A stretch of DNA of 8,508 nucleotides from Dyella_B sp035508675 (GTDB lineage: Bacteria > Pseudomonadota > Gammaproteobacteria > Xanthomonadales > Rhodanobacteraceae). The notes beneath the pieces are model-generated. The model was given only the letters and a program-made list of their open reading frames with translations, was not told where the DNA came from and made no database searches. The stretch covers positions 1 through 8,508 of the forward strand of contig NZ_DATJMN010000076.1 of assembly GCF_035508675.1 (NCBI RefSeq), read 5' to 3'. Position 1 is the stretch's first letter, and every line of letters starts with the position of its first letter. The position numbers and the translations under genes are program-made. This document shows positions 6,601 to 8,508 of this stretch, one piece after another.

Positions 6601-6656
6601 CCCCATTCCGCATAGGCGGCTTGAATCACACCATCCCCAACCCCACGGTGCACCCC

Positions 6657-7619
6657 ATGTCCACTACCCCCGCGCTAGTCGTCGAAAACCTGCGCAAGAC
6701 CTACAGCAACGGCGTCCAGGCCCTCAAAGGCATCAATCTCACGGTGCAGCCCGGCGATTTCTACGCCCTGCTGGGTCCGAACGGCGCCGGCAAATCCACC
6801 CTGATCGGCATTCTCTCCTCACTGGTGAACTCCACCGAGGGCGATGCGCGCATCTTCGGCGTATCGGTGAACAAGCAACGCAACGAAGCGATGAAGCTGA
6901 TCGGCCTGGTGCCGCAGGAGATCAACTTCAACCAGTTCGAAAAACCATTCGACATCTGCGTGAACGAAGCCGGCTTCTACGGCATCCCGCGCAAGATCGC
7001 CGCCGAGCGCGCCGAAAAATACCTGAAGGAACTGCGCCTGTGGGAAAAGGCACAGGAGCAGGCACGCACGCTGTCCGGCGGCATGAAGCGCCGCCTGATG
7101 ATCGCGCGCGCGATGATGAACGAGCCGCGCCTGCTGATCCTGGACGAGCCGACCGCAGGCGTGGACATCGAGATCCGCCGCTCCATGTGGCAGTTCGTCA
7201 GCGGCATCAATGCCGCCGGCACCACGGTGATCCTCACCACGCATTACCTGGAAGAAGCCGAGCAGCTGTGTCGCAACATCGCCATCATCGACCACGGCAC
7301 CATCGTGGAAAACACCTCGATGAAGCTGCTGCTGTCGAAGCTGGACGTGGAAACCTTCGTGTTCGACGTGAACAATCTGCCCGAACAGCTGCCCAGCTTG
7401 CCGGGCATCACGTTCCGCCGCGTCGATGCACACACGCTGGAAGCCGAAATGCCGCGCACGCAGGCCATGAACGCGCTGTTCGATGCACTCACCACCCATG
7501 GCATTACGGTGCTATCCATGCGTAACAAGACCAACCGGCTGGAAGAACTGTTCGTGCGTCTCGTCGAGAATGGCCGACAAGAACCGGGCCGCCAGGATTC
7601 CAAGGAGAAAGCGGCATGA
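6657..7619 (+). CDS. yadG: ABC-2 transporter ATP-binding protein (YadG-like)
   Basis: A 320-residue ATPase subunit of an ABC-2 type exporter, working in the cytoplasm against the membrane protein encoded next. All ABC motifs are intact: Walker A GPNGAGKST (40-48), Q-loop Gln87 in LVPQE, signature LSGGMKRR (139-146), Walker B LLILDEP (159-165), D-loop GVD (168-170) and H-loop His196 in TTHYLEEAE. The C-terminal part, including NTSMK and VLSMRNK.NRLEELFV, strongly resembles E. coli YadG from memory, which supports the symbol. The E. coli substrate is not established and none can be inferred here. ATG at 6657 begins the domain cleanly with STTPALVVENLRK and has only a weak GGTG 6 bases upstream; a TTG at 6621 would add 12 poorly fitting residues. 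The stop codon overlaps the yadH start (ATGA). Confidence 0.95.
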   Translation: MSTTPALVVENLRKTYSNGVQALKGINLTVQPGDFYALLGPNGAGKSTLIGILSSLVNSTEGDARIFGVSVNKQRNEAMKLIGLVPQEINFNQFEKPFDICVNEAGFYGIPRKIAAERAEKYLKELRLWEKAQEQARTLSGGMKRRLMIARAMMNEPRLLILDEPTAGVDIEIRRSMWQFVSGINAAGTTVILTTHYLEEAEQLCRNIAIIDHGTIVENTSMKLLLSKLDVETFVFDVNNLPEQLPSLPGITFRRVDAHTLEAEMPRTQAMNALFDALTTHGITVLSMRNKTNRLEELFVRLVENGRQEPGRQDSKEKAA

Positions 7620-8395
7620 GCAACCTGTCTGGCAACATGGTCGCGCTGCAAACCATCGTGCGGCGCGAGATCGTGCGCATCATGCGCATATGGACGCAGA
7701 CGCTGATTCCGCCCGCGATCACCATGACCTTGTACTTCGTGATCTTCGGCAAGCTGATCGGCAGCCGCATCGGCAATATCCAGGGCGAATTCAGCTACAT
7801 GCAGTACATCGTGCCGGGCCTGGTGATGATGAGCATCATCACCAACAGCTACGGCAACATTTCCAGCTCGTTCTTCGGCGCCAAGTTCCAGCGCTCGGTG
7901 GAAGAGATGCTGGTATCGCCGATGTCGAACTGGGTGATCCTGCTGGGCTATGTCACGGGCGCGGTAGCGCGTGGCCTGGTGGTGGGCCTGCTGGTGCTAC
8001 TGATTGCCTTGTTCTTCACCCATCTGCAGATCGCGCACATCCTGATCACGCTGCTGTCGGTGCTGTTCGGCGCCACGATTTTCTCGCTGGCCGGGTTCGT
8101 CAATGCGATTTATGCGAAGAAGTTCGACGACATCGCGCTGGTGCCGACCTTCGTGCTGACACCGCTCACCTATCTAGGCGGCGTGTTCTATTCGGTGAAC
8201 ATGCTGAGCGAACCGTGGCAGGCGATTTCGCGCATCAACCCCATTTTGTACATGGTGAACGCGTTCCGCTTCGGCGTGCTGGGCATCAGCGACGTGCACA
8301 TCGGCGTGGCGTTCGGGGTGATGCTGCTGTTTGTGGTCGGGCTGGCTTGGATTGCATTGAACTTGCTGAAGCGTGGGGTGGGTTTGCGGTCCTGA
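7616..8395 (+). CDS. yadH: ABC-2 transporter permease (YadH-like)
   Basis: A 259-residue inner-membrane protein that forms the channel half of the transporter powered by YadG. Hydrophobic segments appear at about 30-48, 64-80, 106-134, 138-162, 176-196 and 228-250, giving the six expected for ABC-2 permeases. Blocks such as SSFFGAKFQR (84-93), FDDI.LVPTFVLTPLTYLGGVFY and the ending RGVGLRS match E. coli YadH closely as I recall it. The ATG overlaps the yadG stop by four bases, and AAGGAG at 7602-7607 inside yadG lies 8 bases upstream, so the two are translated in step as one operon. The predicted dimer pairs with two YadG subunits. Substrate unknown. Confidence 0.95.
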   Translation: MSNLSGNMVALQTIVRREIVRIMRIWTQTLIPPAITMTLYFVIFGKLIGSRIGNIQGEFSYMQYIVPGLVMMSIITNSYGNISSSFFGAKFQRSVEEMLVSPMSNWVILLGYVTGAVARGLVVGLLVLLIALFFTHLQIAHILITLLSVLFGATIFSLAGFVNAIYAKKFDDIALVPTFVLTPLTYLGGVFYSVNMLSEPWQAISRINPILYMVNAFRFGVLGISDVHIGVAFGVMLLFVVGLAWIALNLLKRGVGLRS

Positions 8396-8421
8396 TTGCT
8401 CGTGCTTGGGTGTGATTTACT

Positions 8422-8446
8422 CCCTCCCCTGCGAAGTAGGGGAGGG
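8422..8446. repeat. REP-like G/C hairpin element after yadH
   Basis: CCCTCCCCT (8422-8430) and AGGGGAGGG (8438-8446) form a perfect 9-bp stem with loop GCGAAGT, followed by the G-rich tail TCGGGTTGGGG. It begins 27 bases after the yadH stop codon. Short hairpins of this form with a GGGTTGGGG tail are, to my knowledge, common dispersed intergenic repeats in Xanthomonadales and other GC-rich Proteobacteria. No U-run follows. It may end or stabilise the yadGH transcript. Copy number cannot be judged from one window. Confidence 0.6.
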
Positions 8447-8508
8447 TCGGGTTGGGGTTGCTTGGGCTTTAGCGCAGAGCTGAATTTCCTGCAGAAAGGT
8501 ATGGAAGC

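Noticed and set aside
5648..7525. 625-codon open frame on the + strand
   Set aside because: It runs antisense to the reductase gene and then out of frame through yadG, both of which have full family motifs. Its translation is Arg/His/Gln/Ala-rich with no domain, as expected from a GC-rich shadow frame.
7483..8415. 310-codon open frame on the + strand
   Set aside because: It overlaps yadG and yadH in another frame; the translation is His/Arg/Ala-rich without membrane segments or motifs.
8396..8508. Start of another gene at the right edge
   Set aside because: No open frame with a ribosome binding site is visible in these bases; only the hairpin repeat is supported.

Overview
The window comes from a GC-rich gammaproteobacterium. 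The most likely home is the Xanthomonadales/Lysobacterales group (Rhodanobacteraceae or Xanthomonadaceae). This is inferred from codon bias, gene content and the GC-rich hairpin repeat near the right end; no marker gene in the window fixes the genus.

Left half (1-4827, + strand): the downstream part of a chaperone-usher fimbrial operon. It runs from the last 35 codons of a pilin, probably the major one, through a strong intercistronic hairpin (128-161), a PapD-type periplasmic chaperone (207-950) and an outer-membrane usher (950-3703) to a two-domain tip adhesin (3715-4827). Chaperone and usher overlap by one base. The adhesin's Shine-Dalgarno sequence starts on the last base of the usher stop codon. 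The chaperone caps pilins in the periplasm, the usher threads them through the outer membrane, and the adhesin should sit at the fibre tip.

Middle (4828-5764): a small gene (4907-5299) points toward the operon on the - strand. It encodes a secreted, very short pilin-like protein with a donor-strand-like N terminus, one Cys pair and a penultimate Tyr. Its 5' leader holds a 9-bp inverted repeat whose far arm reaches the Shine-Dalgarno sequence, and a candidate promoter lies about 120 bases upstream of the start codon. The rest, to 5764, has no credible gene but several perfect dyads.

Right half (5765-8508): a - strand ferredoxin-NADP+ reductase-type flavoprotein (5765-6511), then a divergent two-gene ABC-2 transporter operon, yadG (ATPase) and yadH (permease), with an ATGA overlap. 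A perfect TATAAT box lies in the divergent intergenic region. A REP-like G/C hairpin follows yadH.

Most of the window is conventional biology. The least explained item is the convergent mini-pilin with its structured leader. The intercistronic hairpin, the long loop in the usher and the adhesin's unrecognised N-terminal domain come next.
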